Below are positions 35,976-52,773 of a stretch of DNA of 64,000 nt, piece after piece. A model generated the notes under the pieces. It was not told the DNA's origin. It saw only the letters and a program-made list of their open reading frames with translations, and did not search any database. The stretch comes from Ophiura sarsii (lineage: Eukaryota; Echinodermata; Ophiuroidea; Amphilepidida; Ophiuridae), in NCBI GenBank assembly GCA_035610835.1, contig CM069446.1, forward strand, positions 2,619,001 to 2,683,000, read 5' to 3'. The position numbers were made by a program, and so were the translations under genes. The first letter of the stretch is position 1; every line of letters begins with the position of its first letter.

Positions 35976-36431
35976 TCAGTAGGCAATATGCACATGAATG
36001 CTATCTTGAATAGCCAACATGCACTTGGATACTATTTTCATAAGGCACCGTGCATTTTACTGCTATCGTCAGTAGAAAACATGCACACGAATGCAATCTT
36101 TAGTAGAAAACATGCACACTAATGCAATCTTTAGTAGACAACATGCACACGAATGCAATCTTTAGTAGACAACATGCGCATGAATGCAATCTTTAGTAGA
36201 CAACATGCACATGACTGCTATCTTCACTAGACAACATACACATGAATGCTATCTTCAGTAGAAAACATACATATGAATGCTATACATTAGCAAAATTAGC
36301 ACTAACATACAAATGCATGCTATCTTCAGTACACAGCATACGCATGAATTCTATCTATGCTCTATTCAGTAAACAACATGTACATGATGATTTCTTCAGT
36401 AGACAACTTTCACATGAATGCAATCTTCAGG

Positions 36432-36890
36432 ATAGGGGAGAGTGGTGACTGAGTGTACGCCCTATGGGCAGGTTTGCCTACCACGTGATTCTCATCTTTG
36501 CTTGCTGCCACTGGTTGAATTGGCGAACACACAATAGATACAGTACTATGTTGCAAGCTTCCCATATTAACGTGACAGATCACCGTGACAGGTTTGTCAA
36601 CTTATCATCCAAAAACCAGTTTTGACTCGCAAAAGTGAATTTTCTTCCATTTTTCATATTGATTTTTTTCCAAAGATATTCGCAGAAAAGGTTTTAATGT
36701 AAATAATCTTACGGTATGTATGGTATGGGATCGATTATGGATATGATGCAGTTAACAACCCATCAATGTATATGTGGGACATCCGTGGTTTAGGTAAATG
36801 CACTTATTGCGCTATATGGGGCATATACGCCCTATGATGATGGGGCAGGTTCGCCAATCGGGATTTATATAGTTATGATTTTGCCTAGAC
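36432..36890. other. Non-satellite island inside the minisatellite
   Basis: About 460 bp of unrelated DNA between minisatellite units. It opens with TACGCCCTATGGGCAGGTTTG and closes with a similar TACGCCCTATGATG..GGGGCAGG, a short direct repeat. Probably a transposon remnant. No gene. Confidence 0.55.
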
Positions 36891-38050
36891 AGTATGCACA
36901 TGGATGATATCTTCAATAGTCAAAATGCACACGAATGCTATTTATCTTCATTAGATAATATACATATGAATGCTGTCTTCAAAAGACAACATGCGCATGC
37001 ATTCAATCTTCATACATATGAATGTTATCTACAGTAGCAAATTAGCACTAACATACACATATGATATCTTCAGTACACAGCATTCGCATGAATTCTATCT
37101 ATGCTATTCAGTAAACAACAGGTACATAAATGCAACCTTCAGTTAGACAATATACACACGAATGCTATTATTCAGTAGACAACATACACATAACTACTAT
37201 CTTCAGTAGACAACATACACACGAATGCTATATTCAGTAGACAACATTTACAAGAATGCTATCTTCACTAGACATCATTTACATGAATGCTATCTTCAGT
37301 AGACAACATTTACATGAATGCTATATTCACTAGACATCATTTACATGAATGCTATCTTCAGTAGACAACATTTACATGAATGCTATCTTCAGTAAACAAC
37401 ATTACACATGAATGAAATCTTCAGTAAACAACATTACACATGAATGATATCATCAGTAAACAACATTGCACATGAATGCAATTTTCAGTAAACAACATTA
37501 CACATGAATGCAATCTTCAGTAAACAACATCACATCACACATGAATGCAATCTTCAGTAAACAACATTATACATGAATGCTATCTTCAGTATACAACATC
37601 ACACATGAATGCAATCTTCAGTAAACAACATTACACATAAATGCAATCTTCAATAGATAGCATGCACATGGATGATATATTCAATAGGCAATATGCACAT
37701 GAAGGCTATCTTCAGTAATCAAAATGCACACGAATGCTGTTTATCTTCATTAGATAATATACATATTATGCTATCTTCAATAAACAACATTTACATGAAT
37801 GCTATATTCAGTAGACCACATTAACATGAATGCTATCCTCAGTAGACAACATTTACATGAATGCTATCTTCAGTAAACAACATTCACATGAATGCTATCT
37901 TCAGTAAACAACATTAACATGAATGCTATCTTCAGTAGACCACATTTACATGAATGCTATCTTCAGTAAACAACATTTACATGAATGCTATCTTCAGTAG
38001 ACAACATTTACAAGAATGCTATCTTCAGTAGACAACATTTACATGAATGC

Positions 38051-41000
38051 AATCTTCAGTAGACAACATGAACAAGAATGCTATATTCAGTAGACAACAT
38101 TTACATGAATGCTATCTTCAGTAGACAACATTTACATGAATGCAATCTTCAGTAGACAACATGAACAAGAATGCTATATTCAGTAGACCACATTTACATG
38201 AATGCTATCTTCAGTAGACCACATTTACATGAATGCTATATTCAGTAGACAACATTTACATGAATGTTATCTTCAGTAGACAACATTTACATGAATGTTA
38301 TCTTCCGTAGACCACATTTACATGAATGCTATATTCAGTAGATCACATTTACATGAATGCTATCTTCAGTAGACAATATTTACATCAATGCTATCTTCAG
38401 TATACAACATTTACATGAATGTTATCTTCAGTAGACAACATTTACATGAATGTTATCTTCAGTAGACAACATTTACATGAATGTTATCTTCAGTAGACAT
38501 CATTTACATGAATGCTATCTTCAGTAGACAACATTTACATGAATGCTATCTTCAGTAGACAACATTTACATGAATGCTATCTTCAGTAGACAACATTTAC
38601 ATGAATGCTATCTTCAGTAGACAATATTTACATGAATGCTATCTTCAGTAGACAACATTTTCATGAATGCTATATGCTATCTTCATTCAATATACAACAT
38701 TTACATGAATGCTATCTTCAGAAGACAACATTTACATGAATGCTATCTTCAGTAGACAACATTTACATGAATGCTATCTCCAGTAGACAACATTTACATG
38801 AATGCTATCTTCAGTAGACATCATTTACATGAATGCTATCTTCAGTAGACAACATTTACATGAATGCGATCTTCAGTAGACAACATTTTCATGAATGCTA
38901 TATGCTATCTTCATTCAATATACAACATTTACATGAATGCTATCTTCAGTAGACAACATTTACATGAATGCGATCTTCAGTAGACAACATTTTCATGAAT
39001 GCTATATGCTATCTTCATTCAATATACAACATTTACATGAATGCTATCTTCAGTAGACAACATTTACATGAATGCTATCTTCAGTAGACAATATTTACAT
39101 GAATGCTATCTTCAGTAGACAACATTTACATGAATGTTATTTTCAAAAGACAACATTTACATGAATGCTATCTTCAGTAGACAATATTTACATGAATGCT
39201 ATCTTCAGTAGACAACATTTACATGAATGCTATCTTCAGTAGACAACATTTTCATGAATGCTATATGCTATCTTCATTCAATATACAACATTTACATGAA
39301 TGCTATCTTCAGAAGACAACATTTACATGAATGCTATCTTCAGTAGACAATATTTACATGAATGTTATCTTCAGTAGACAACATTAACATGAATGCTATC
39401 TTCAGTAGATAACATTTACATGAATGCTATCTTCAGTTGACAACATTTACATGAATACTATCTTCAGTAGATAACATTTACATGAATGCTATCTTCAGTT
39501 GACAACATTTACATGAATACTATATTCAGTAGACAACATTTACATGAATGCTATATTCAGTAGACAACATTTACATGAATGATATCTTCAGTAGACAACA
39601 TTGACATGAATACTATCTTCAGTAGACCACATTTACATGAATGTTATCTTCAGTAAACATCATTAACATGAATGCTATCTTCAGTAGACCATATTTACAT
39701 GAATGCTATCTTCAGTAGACAGCATTTACATGAATGCTATCTTCAGTAGACAACATTTACATGAATACTATATTCAGTAGACAACATTTACATGAATGTT
39801 ATTTTCAGTAGACAACATTTACATGAATGCTATATTCAGTAGACAACATTTACATGAATGTTATTTTCAGTAGACAACATTTACATGAATGCTATATTCA
39901 GTAGACAACATTTACATGAAGGTTATCTTCAGTAAACAACATTTACATGAATGCTATCTTCAATAGACAACATTTACATGAATGCTATCTTCAGTAGACA
40001 ACATTTACATGAATGCTTTGTTCAGTAGACAACATTTACATGAATGCTATCTTCAGTAGACAACATTTACATGAATGCTTTGTTCAGTAGACAATATTTA
40101 CATGAATGCTATCTTTAGTAGACAACATTTACATGGATGCTATCTTCAGTAGACAACATTTACATGAATGCTATCTTCAGTAGACAACATTTACATGAAT
40201 GATATCTTCAGTAGACAACATTTACATGAAGGCTATATTCAGTAGACAACATTTACATGAAGGCTATATTCAGTAGACAACATTTACATGAATGCTATAT
40301 TCAGTATACAACATTTACATGAATGATATCTTCAGTAGACAACATTTACATAAATGCTATTTTCAGTTGACAAGATTTACATGCATGCTATTTTCAGTAG
40401 ACAACATTTACATGAATGCTATATTCAGTAGACAACATTTACATGAATGATATCTTCAGTAGACAACATTGACATGAATGCTATCTTCAGTAGACAACAT
40501 TTACATGAATGCTATCTTCAGTAGACAACATTTACATGAATGCTATCTTCAGTAGACATCATTTACATGAATGCTATCTTCAGTAGACAACATTTACATG
40601 AATGCTATCTTCAGTAGACATCATTTACATGAATGCTATCTTCAGTAGACAACATGCACATGAATGCTATCTTCAGTAGACAACATACACATGAATACTA
40701 TCTTCAGAAGACAACATTTACATGAATGCTATCTTCAGTAGACATCATTTACATGAATGCTATCTTCAGTAGACAACATTTACATGAATGCTATATACAG
40801 TAGACAACATTTACATGAATGCTATCTTCAGTAGACAACATGAACAAGAATGCTATCTTCAGTAGACATCATTTACATGAATACTATCTTCAGAAGACAA
40901 CATTTACATGAATGCTATCTTCAGTAGACAACATTTATATACATGAATGCTATCTTCAGTAGACATCATTTACATGAATGCTATCTTCAGTAGACAACAT

Positions 41001-43077
41001 TTACATGAATGCTATCTTCAGTAGACATCATTTACATGAATGCTATCTTCACTAGACATCATTTACATGAATGCTATCTTCAGTAGACAACATTTACATG
41101 AATGCTATATTCACTAGACATCATTTACATGAATGCTATCTTCAGTAGACAACATTTACATGAATGCTATCTTCAGTAAACAACATTACACATGAATGAA
41201 ATCTTCAGTAAACAACATTACACATGAATGATATCATCAGTAAACAACATTACACATGAATGCAATTTTCAGTAAACAACATTACACATGAATGCAATCT
41301 TCAGTAAACAACATCACATCACACATGAATGCAATCTTCAGTAAACAACATTATACATGAATGCTATCTTCAGTATACAACATCACACATGAATGCAATC
41401 TTAACATTCACATGAATGCAATCGTCAGTAAACAACATTACACATAAATGCAATCTTCAATAGATAGCATGCACATGGATGATATATTCAATAGGCAATA
41501 TGCACATGAAGGCTATCTTCAGTAATCAAAATGCACACGAATGCTGTTTATCTTCATTAGATAATATACATATTATGCTATCTTCAATAAACAACATTTA
41601 CATGAATGCTATCCTCAGTAGACAACATTCACATGAATGCTATCGTCAGTAGACAACATTCACATGAATGCTATCGTCAGTAGACAACATTCACATGAAT
41701 GCTATCTTCAGTAGACAACATTTACATGAATGCTATATTCAGTAGACAACATTTATATACATGAATGCTATGTTCATTAGACAACATTTACATGAATGAT
41801 ATCTTAAGTAGATAACATTTACATGAATGCTATATTCAGTAGACCACATTTACATGAATGCTATATTCAGTAGACAACATTTATATACATGAATGCTATA
41901 TTCATTAGACAACATTTACATGAATGATATCTTAAGTAGATAACATTTACATGAATGCTATATTCAGTAGACCACATTTACATGAATGCTATATTCAGTA
42001 GACAACATTTATATACATGAATGCTATATTCATTAGACAACATTTACATGAATGATATCTTAAGTAGATAACATTTACATGAATGCTATCTTCAGTAGAC
42101 AACATTTACATGAATGTTATATTCAGTAGACCACATTAACATGAATGCTATCTTCAGTAGACAAATTTACATAAATGCTATATTCAGTAGACAACATTTA
42201 CATGAATGCTATATTCAGTAGAAAACATTTACATGAATGCTGTCTTCAGTAGACAACATTTACATGAATGCTGTCTTCAGTAGACAACATTGACATGAAT
42301 GCTGTCTTCAATAGACAACATTTACATGAATACTATCTTCAGTAGACAACATTGACATGAATGCTATCTTCAGTAGACAACATTTACATGAATGCTGTCT
42401 TCAGTAGACAACATTTACATGAATGCTATCTTCAGTAGACAACATTTACATGAATGCTATCTTCAGTAGACAACATTTACATGAATGCTATATTCAGTAG
42501 ACAACATTTACATGAATGCTATCTTCAGTAGACGACATTTACATGAATGCTATCTTCAGTAGAAAACATTTACATGAATGCTGTCTTCAGTAGACAACAT
42601 TTACATGAATGCTATCTTCAGTAGACAACATTGACATGAATGCTATATTCAGTAGACAACATTTACATGAATGCTATATTCAGTAGACAACATTTACACG
42701 AATGCTATCTTCAGTAGACAACATTTACATGAATGCTATATTCAGTAGACAACATTTACATGAATGCTATCTTCAGTAGACAACATTTACATGAATGCTG
42801 TCTTCAGTAGACAACATTTACATGAATGCTATCTTCAGTAGACGACATTTACATGAATGCTATCTTCAGTAGAAAACATTTACATGAATGCTGTCTTCAG
42901 TAGATAACATTTACATGAATGCTATCTTCAGTAGACAACATTGACATGAATGCTATATTCAGTAGACAACATTTACATGAATGCTATATTCAGTAGACAA
43001 CATTTACACGAATGCTATCTTCAGTAGACAACATTTACATGAATGCTATATTCAGTAGACAACATTTACATGAATGC
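38051..43077. repeat. Higher-order unit 1 of the 31-bp minisatellite, ~5.03 kb
   Basis: Begins at AATCTTCAGTAGACAACATG with the AACAAGAATGC variant. The same series of variant units starts again at 43078. It includes the distinctive cluster CATCACATCACACATG (about 41312). Confidence 0.88.
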
Positions 43078-46000
43078 AATCTTCAGTAGACAACATGAAC
43101 AAGAATGCTATATTCAGTAGACAACATTTACATGAATGCTATCTTCAGTAGACAACATTTACATGAATGCAATCTTCAGTAGACAACATGAACAAGAATG
43201 CTATATTCAGTAGACCACATTTACATGAATGCTATCTTCAGTAGACCACATTTACATGAATGCTATATTCAGTAGACAACATTTACATGAATGTTATCTT
43301 CAGTAGACAACATTTACATGAATGTTATCTTCCGTAGACCACATTTACATGAATGCTATATTCAGTAGATCACATTTACATGAATGCTATCTTCAGTAGA
43401 CAATATTTACATCAATGCTATCTTCAGTATACAACATTTACATGAATGTTATCTTCAGTAGACAACATTTACATGAATGTTATCTTCAGTAGACAACATT
43501 TACATGAATGTTATCTTCAGTAGACATCATTTACATGAATGCTATCTTCAGTAGACAACATTTACATGAATGCTATCTTCAGTAGACAACATTTACATGA
43601 ATGCTATCTTCAGTAGACAACATTTACATGAATGCTATCTTCAGTAGACAATATTTACATGAATGCTATCTTCAGTAGACAACATTTTCATGAATGCTAT
43701 ATGCTATCTTCATTCAATATACAACATTTACATGAATGCTATCTTCAGAAGACAACATTTACATGAATGCTATCTTCAGTAGACAACATTTACATGAATG
43801 CTATCTCCAGTAGACAACATTTACATGAATGCTATCTTCAGTAGACATCATTTACATGAATGCTATCTTCAGTAGACAACATTTACATGAATGCGATCTT
43901 CAGTAGACAACATTTTCATGAATGCTATATGCTATCTTCATTCAATATACAACATTTACATGAATGCTATCTTCAGTAGACAACATTTACATGAATGCGA
44001 TCTTCAGTAGACAACATTTTCATGAATGCTATATGCTATCTTCATTCAATATACAACATTTACATGAATGCTATCTTCAGTAGACAACATTTACATGAAT
44101 GCTATCTTCAGTAGACAATATTTACATGAATGCTATCTTCAGTAGACAACATTTACATGAATGTTATTTTCAAAAGACAACATTTACATGAATGCTATCT
44201 TCAGTAGACAATATTTACATGAATGCTATCTTCAGTAGACAACATTTACATGAATGCTATCTTCAGTAGACAACATTTTCATGAATGCTATATGCTATCT
44301 TCATTCAATATACAACATTTACATGAATGCTATCTTCAGAAGACAACATTTACATGAATGCTATCTTCAGTAGACAATATTTACATGAATGTTATCTTCA
44401 GTAGACAACATTAACATGAATGCTATCTTCAGTAGATAACATTTACATGAATGCTATCTTCAGTTGACAACATTTACATGAATACTATCTTCAGTAGATA
44501 ACATTTACATGAATGCTATCTTCAGTTGACAACATTTACATGAATACTATATTCAGTAGACAACATTTACATGAATGCTATATTCAGTAGACAACATTTA
44601 CATGAATGATATCTTCAGTAGACAACATTGACATGAATACTATCTTCAGTAGACCACATTTACATGAATGTTATCTTCAGTAAACATCATTAACATGAAT
44701 GCTATCTTCAGTAGACCATATTTACATGAATGCTATCTTCAGTAGACAGCATTTACATGAATGCTATCTTCAGTAGACAACATTTACATGAATACTATAT
44801 TCAGTAGACAACATTTACATGAATGTTATTTTCAGTAGACAACATTTACATGAATGCTATATTCAGTAGACAACATTTACATGAATGTTATTTTCAGTAG
44901 ACAACATTTACATGAATGCTATATTCAGTAGACAACATTTACATGAAGGTTATCTTCAGTAAACAACATTTACATGAATGCTATCTTCAATAGACAACAT
45001 TTACATGAATGCTATCTTCAGTAGACAACATTTACATGAATGCTTTGTTCAGTAGACAACATTTACATGAATGCTATCTTCAGTAGACAACATTTACATG
45101 AATGCTTTGTTCAGTAGACAATATTTACATGAATGCTATCTTTAGTAGACAACATTTACATGGATGCTATCTTCAGTAGACAACATTTACATGAATGCTA
45201 TCTTCAGTAGACAACATTTACATGAATGATATCTTCAGTAGACAACATTTACATGAAGGCTATATTCAGTAGACAACATTTACATGAAGGCTATATTCAG
45301 TAGACAACATTTACATGAATGCTATATTCAGTATACAACATTTACATGAATGATATCTTCAGTAGACAACATTTACATAAATGCTATTTTCAGTTGACAA
45401 GATTTACATGCATGCTATTTTCAGTAGACAACATTTACATGAATGCTATATTCAGTAGACAACATTTACATGAATGATATCTTCAGTAGACAACATTGAC
45501 ATGAATGCTATCTTCAGTAGACAACATTTACATGAATGCTATCTTCAGTAGACAACATTTACATGAATGCTATCTTCAGTAGACATCATTTACATGAATG
45601 CTATCTTCAGTAGACAACATTTACATGAATGCTATCTTCAGTAGACATCATTTACATGAATGCTATCTTCAGTAGACAACATGCACATGAATGCTATCTT
45701 CAGTAGACAACATACACATGAATACTATCTTCAGAAGACAACATTTACATGAATGCTATCTTCAGTAGACATCATTTACATGAATGCTATCTTCAGTAGA
45801 CAACATTTACATGAATGCTATATACAGTAGACAACATTTACATGAATGCTATCTTCAGTAGACAACATGAACAAGAATGCTATCTTCAGTAGACATCATT
45901 TACATGAATACTATCTTCAGAAGACAACATTTACATGAATGCTATCTTCAGTAGACAACATTTATATACATGAATGCTATCTTCAGTAGACATCATTTAC

Positions 46001-48356
46001 ATGAATGCTATCTTCAGTAGACAACATTTACATGAATGCTATCTTCAGTAGACAACATTTACATGAATGCTATATACAGTAGACAACATTTACATGAATG
46101 CTATCTTCAGTAGACAACATGAACAAGAATGCTATCTTCAGTAGACATCATTTACATGAATACTATCTTCAGAAGACAACATTTACATGAATGCTATCTT
46201 CAGTAGACAACATTTATATACATGAATGCTATCTTCAGTAGACATCATTTACATGAATGCTATCTTCAGTAGACAACATTTACATGAATGCTATCTTCAG
46301 TAGACATCATTTACATGAATGCTATCTTCACTAGACATCATTTACATGAATGCTATCTTCAGTAGACAACATTTACATGAATGCTATATTCACTAGACAT
46401 CATTTACATGAATGCTATCTTCAGTAGACAACATTTACATGAATGCTATCTTCAGTAAACAACATTACACATGAATGAAATCTTCAGTAAACAACATTAC
46501 ACATGAATGATATCATCAGTAAACAACATTACACATGAATGCAATTTTCAGTAAACAACATTACACATGAATGCAATCTTCAGTAAACAACATCACATCA
46601 CACATGAATGCAATCTTCAGTAAACAACATTATACATGAATGCTATCTTCAGTATACAACATCACACATGAATGCAATCTTAACATTCACATGAATGCAA
46701 TCGTCAGTAAACAACATTACACATAAATGCAATCTTCAATAGATAGCATGCACATGGATGATATATTCAATAGGCAATATGCACATGAAGGCTATCTTCA
46801 GTAATCAAAATGCACACGAATGCTGTTTATCTTCATTAGATAATATACATATTATGCTATCTTCAATAAACAACATTTACATGAATGCTATCCTCAGTAG
46901 ACAACATTCACATGAATGCTATCGTCAGTAGACAACATTCACATGAATGCTATCGTCAGTAGACAACATTCACATGAATGCTATCTTCAGTAGACAACAT
47001 TTACATGAATGCTATATTCAGTAGACAACATTTATATACATGAATGCTATGTTCATTAGACAACATTTACATGAATGATATCTTAAGTAGATAACATTTA
47101 CATGAATGCTATATTCAGTAGACCACATTTACATGAATGCTATATTCAGTAGACAACATTTATATACATGAATGCTATATTCATTAGACAACATTTACAT
47201 GAATGATATCTTAAGTAGATAACATTTACATGAATGCTATATTCAGTAGACCACATTTACATGAATGCTATATTCAGTAGACAACATTTATAAACATGAA
47301 TGCTATATTCATTAGACAACATTTACATGAATGATATCTTAAGTAGATAACATTTACATGAATGCTATCTTCAGTAGACAACATTTACATGAATGTTATA
47401 TTCAGTAGACCACATTAACATGAATGCTATCTTCAGTAGACAAATTTACATAAATGCTATATTCAGTAGACAACATTTACATGAATGCTATATTCAGTAG
47501 AAAACATTTACATGAATGCTGTCTTCAGTAGACAACATTTACATGAATGCTGTCTTCAGTAGACAACATTGACATGAATGCTGTCTTCAATAGACAACAT
47601 TTACATGAATACTATCTTCAGTAGACAACATTGACATGAATGCTATCTTCAGTAGACAACATTTACATGAATGCTGTCTTCAGTAGACAACATTTACATG
47701 AATGCTATCTTCAGTAGACAACATTTACATGAATGCTATCTTCAGTAGACAACATTTACATGAATGCTATATTCAGTAGACAACATTTACATGAATGCTA
47801 TCTTCAGTAGACGACATTTACATGAATGCTATCTTCAGTAGAAAACATTTACATGAATGCTGTCTTCAGTAGACAACATTTACATGAATGCTATCTTCAG
47901 TAGACAACATTGACATGAATGCTATATTCAGTAGACAACATTTACATGAATGCTATATTCAGTAGACAACATTTACACGAATGCTATCTTCAGTAGACAA
48001 CATTTACATGAATGCTATATTCAGTAGACAACATTTACATGAATGCTATCTTCAGTAGACAACATTTACATGAATGCTGTCTTCAGTAGACAACATTTAC
48101 ATGAATGCTATCTTCAGTAGACGACATTTACATGAATGCTATCTTCAGTAGAAAACATTTACATGAATGCTGTCTTCAGTAGATAACATTTACATGAATG
48201 CTATCTTCAGTAGACAACATTGACATGAATGCTATATTCAGTAGACAACATTTACATGAATGCTATATTCAGTAGACAACATTTACACGAATGCTATCTT
48301 CAGTAGACAACATTTACATGAATGCTATATTCAGTAGACAACATTTACATGAATGC
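43078..48356. repeat. Higher-order unit 2 of the 31-bp minisatellite, ~5.28 kb
   Basis: Repeats the variant order of 38051-43077 at an offset of 5,027 bp, rising to 5,279 bp after about 45900 because a ~252-bp block (with the AACAAG and TATATACATG variants) is duplicated once more near 45850-46330. Homology to unit 1 ends near 48356. Confidence 0.88.
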
Positions 48357-51300
48357 TGTCTTCAGTAGACAACATTTACATGAATGCTATCTTCAGTAGA
48401 CGACATTTACATGAATGCTATCTTCAGTAGAAAACATTTACATGAATGCTGTCTTCAGTAGATAACATTTACATGAATGCTATCTTCAGTAGACAACATT
48501 GACATGAATGCTATATTCAGTAGACAACATTTACATGAATGCTATATTCAGTAGACAACATTTACACGAATGCTATCTTCAGTAGACAACATTTACATGA
48601 ATGCTATATTCAGTAGACAACATTTACATGAATGCTGTCTTCAGTAGACAACATTTACATGAATGCTATCTTCAGTAGACAACATTTACATGAATGCTTT
48701 ATTCAGTAGACAACATTTACATGAATGCTATATTCAGTAGACAACATTTACACGAATGCTATCTTAAGTAGATAACATTTACATGAATGCTATATTCAGT
48801 AGACCACATTTACATGAATGCTATATTCAGTAGACAACATTTATATACATGAATGCTATATTCATTAGACAACATTTACATGAATGATATCTTAAGTAGA
48901 TAACATTTACATGAATGCTATCTTCAGTAGACAACATTTACATGAATGTTATATTCAGTAGACCACATTAACATGAATGCTATCTTCAGTAGACAAATTT
49001 ACATAAATGCTATATTCAGTAGACAACATTTACATGAATGCTATATTCAGTAGAAAACATTTACATGAATGCTGTCTTCAGTAGACAACATTTACATGAA
49101 TGCTGTCTTCAGTAGACAACATTGACATGAATGCTGTCTTCAATAGACAACATTTACATGAATACTATCTTCAGTAGACAACATTGACATGAATGCTATC
49201 TTCAGTAGACAACATTTACATGAATGCTGTCTTCAGTAGACAACATTTACATGAATGCTATCTTCAGTAGACAACATTTACATGAATGCTATCTTCAGTA
49301 GACAACATTTACATGAATGCTATATTCAGTAGACAACATTTACATGAATGCTATCTTCAGTAGACGACATTTACATGAATGCTATCTTCAGTAGAAAACA
49401 TTTACATGAATGCTGTCTTCAGTAGACAACATTTACATGAATGCTATCTTCAGTAGACAACATTGACATGAATGCTATATTCAGTAGACAACATTTACAT
49501 GAATGCTATATTCAGTAGACAACATTTACACGAATGCTATCTTCAGTAGACAACATTTACATGAATGCTATATTCAGTAGACAACATTTACATGAATGCT
49601 GTCTTCAGTAGACAACATTTACATGAATGCTATCTTCAGTAGACAACATTTACATGAATGCTATATTCAGTAGACAACATTTACATGAATGCTATATTCA
49701 GTAGACAACATTTACACGAATGCTATCTTCAGTAGACAACATTTACATGAATGCTATCTTCAGTAGACAACATTTACATGAATGCTGTCTTCAGTAGACA
49801 ACATTTACATGAATGCTATCTTCAGTAGACAACATTTACATGAATGCTATATTCAGTAGACAACATTTACACGAATGCTATCTTCAGTAGACAACATTTA
49901 CATGAATGCTATATTCAGTAGACAACATTTACATGAATGCTATCTTCAGTAGACAACATTTACATGAATGCTGTCTTCAGTAGACAACATTTACATGAAT
50001 GCTATCTTCAGTAGACGACATTTACATAAATGCTATCTTCAGTAGAAAACATTTACATGAATGCTGTCTTCAGTAGATAACATTTACATGAATGCTATCT
50101 TCAGTAGACAACATTGACATGAATGCTATATTCAGTAGACAACATTTACATGAATGCTATATTCAGTAGACAACATTTACACGAATGCTATCTTCAGTAG
50201 ACAACATTTACATGAATGCTATATTCAGTAGACAACATTTACATGAATGCTGTCTTCAGTAGACAACATTTACATGAATGCTATCTTCAGTAGACAACAT
50301 TTACATGAATGCTTTATTCAGTAGACAACATTTACATGAATGCTATATTCAGTAGACAACATTTACACGAATGCTATCTTCAGTAGACAACATTTACATG
50401 AATGCTATATTCAGTAGAAAACATTTACATGAATGCTGTCTTCAGTAGACAACATTTACATGAATGCTGTCTTCAGTAGACAACATTTACATGAATGCTG
50501 TCTTCAATAGACAACATTTACATGAATACTATCTTCAGTAGACAACATTTACATGAATGCTATATTCAGTAGACAACATGTACATGAATGCTGTCTTCAG
50601 TAGACAACATTTACATGAATGCTATCTTCAGTAGACAACATTTACATGAATACTATCTTCAGTAGACAACATTTACATGAATGCTATATTCAGTAGACAA
50701 CATTTACACGAATGCTATCTTCAGTAGACAACATTTACATGAATGCTATATTCAGTAGACAACATTTACATGAATACTATATTCAGTAGACAACATTTAC
50801 ATGAATGCTATCTTCAGTAGACAACATTTACATGAATGCTATATTCAGTAGAAAACATTGACATGAATGCTATCTTCAGTAGACAACATTTACATGAATG
50901 CTGTCTTCAGTAGACAACATTTACATGAATGCTATATTCAGTAGACAACATTTACATGAATGTTATATTCAATAAGCAACATTTACATGAATGCTATATT
51001 CAGTAGACAACATTTACATGAATGCTATATTCAGTAGACAACATTTACATGAATGCTATATTCAGTAGACAACATTTACATGAATGCTGTCTTCAGTAGA
51101 CAACATTTACATGAATGCTATATTCAGTAGACAACATTTACATGAATGCTATCTTCAGTAGAAAACATTTACATGAATGCTATATTCAGTAGAAAACATT
51201 TACATGAATGCTGTCTTCAGTAGACAACATTTACATGAATGCTATCTTCAGTAGACCACATTTACATGAATGCTATCTTCAGTAGACAACATTTACATGA

Positions 51301-52773
51301 ATACTATCTTCAGTAGACAACATTTACATGAATGCTATATTCAGTAGACAACATTTACATGAATGCTGTCTTCAGTAGACAACATTTACATGAATGCTAT
51401 CTTCAGTAGACAACATTTACATGAATGCTATATTCAGTAGACAACATTTACATGAATGCTATATTCAGTAGACAACATTTACACGAATGCTATCTTCAGT
51501 AGACAACATTTACATGAATGCTATATTCACTAGAAAACATTTACATGAATGCTGTCTTCAGTAGACAACATTTACATGAATGCTGTCTTCAGTAGACAAC
51601 ATTTACATGAATTCTATATTCAGTAGACAACATTTACATGAATGCTGTCTTCAGTAGACAACATTTACATGAATGCTATCTTCAGTAGACAACATTTACA
51701 TGAATTCTATATTCAGTAGACAACATTTACACGAATGCTATCTTCAGTAGACAACATTTACATGAATGCTATATTCAGTAGACAACATTTACATGAATAC
51801 TATATTCAGTAGACAACATTTACATGAATGCTATCTTCAGTAGACAACATTTACATGAATGCTATATTCAGTAGAAAACATTGACATGAATGCTATCTTC
51901 AGTAGACAATATTTACATGAATGCTATCTTCAGTAGACAACATTTACATGAATGTTATATTCAATAAGCAACATTTACATGAATGCTATCTTCAATAGAC
52001 AACATTTACATGAATGTTATATTCAATAAGCAACATTTACATGAATGCTATATTCAGTAGACAACATTTACATGAATGCTATATTCAGTAGAAAACATTT
52101 ACATGAATGCTGTCTTCAGTAGACAACATTTACATGAATGCTATCTTCAGTAGACAACATTTACATGAATGCTATATTCAGTAGACAACATTTACATGAA
52201 TGCTATCTTCAGTAGACAATATTTACATGAATGCTATCTTCAGTAGACAACATTTACATGAATGCTATCTTCAGTAGACAACATTTACATGAATACTATC
52301 TTCAGTAGACAACATTCACATGAATGCTATCTTCAGTAGACAATATTTACATGAATGCTATCTTCAGTAGACAACATTTACATGAATGCTATCTTCAATA
52401 GACAACATTGACATGAATGCTAATACAGTAGACGTCATTTTCATGAATGCTATCAACATTTTCATGAATGTTATCTTCAGTAGACAACATTTACATGAAT
52501 GCTATCTTCAATAGACAACATTCACATAAATACTATCTTCAGTAGACAACATGCACATGAATGCTATCTTCAATAGACAACATTTACATGAATGCTATCT
52601 TCAGTAGACAATATACACATGAATGCTATCTTCAGTAGACAACATTTACATGGATGCTATCTTCAGTATAGTCAATAATGCACATTTTATTTATTTATGC
52701 TTATGCTTCAGTGACTTGCACTGCTTTCCAAGCAGGCCCTCATTTCGAATGCTATCTTTAATAGACAACATGA

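Larger units (their letters stand above)
35550..52773. repeat. 31-bp minisatellite array, ~17 kb
   Basis: Head-to-tail units with a 31-bp period, core TATCTTCAGTAGACAAC joined to ATTTACATGAATGC, roughly 500 copies. The left edge (35550-37200) is degenerate and interrupted; the centre and right are increasingly homogeneous, with diagnostic variants (TGTCTTC, GACGAC, ATATAC, CATCACATCAC). A last decayed unit lies at about 52746-52773. As 31 is not divisible by 3, no frame stays open. Confidence 0.97.

Noticed and set aside
35550..52773. CRISPR-like array
   Set aside because: The 31-bp units are directly adjacent with no unique spacers, there are no cas genes, and the DNA is eukaryotic. It is a minisatellite.
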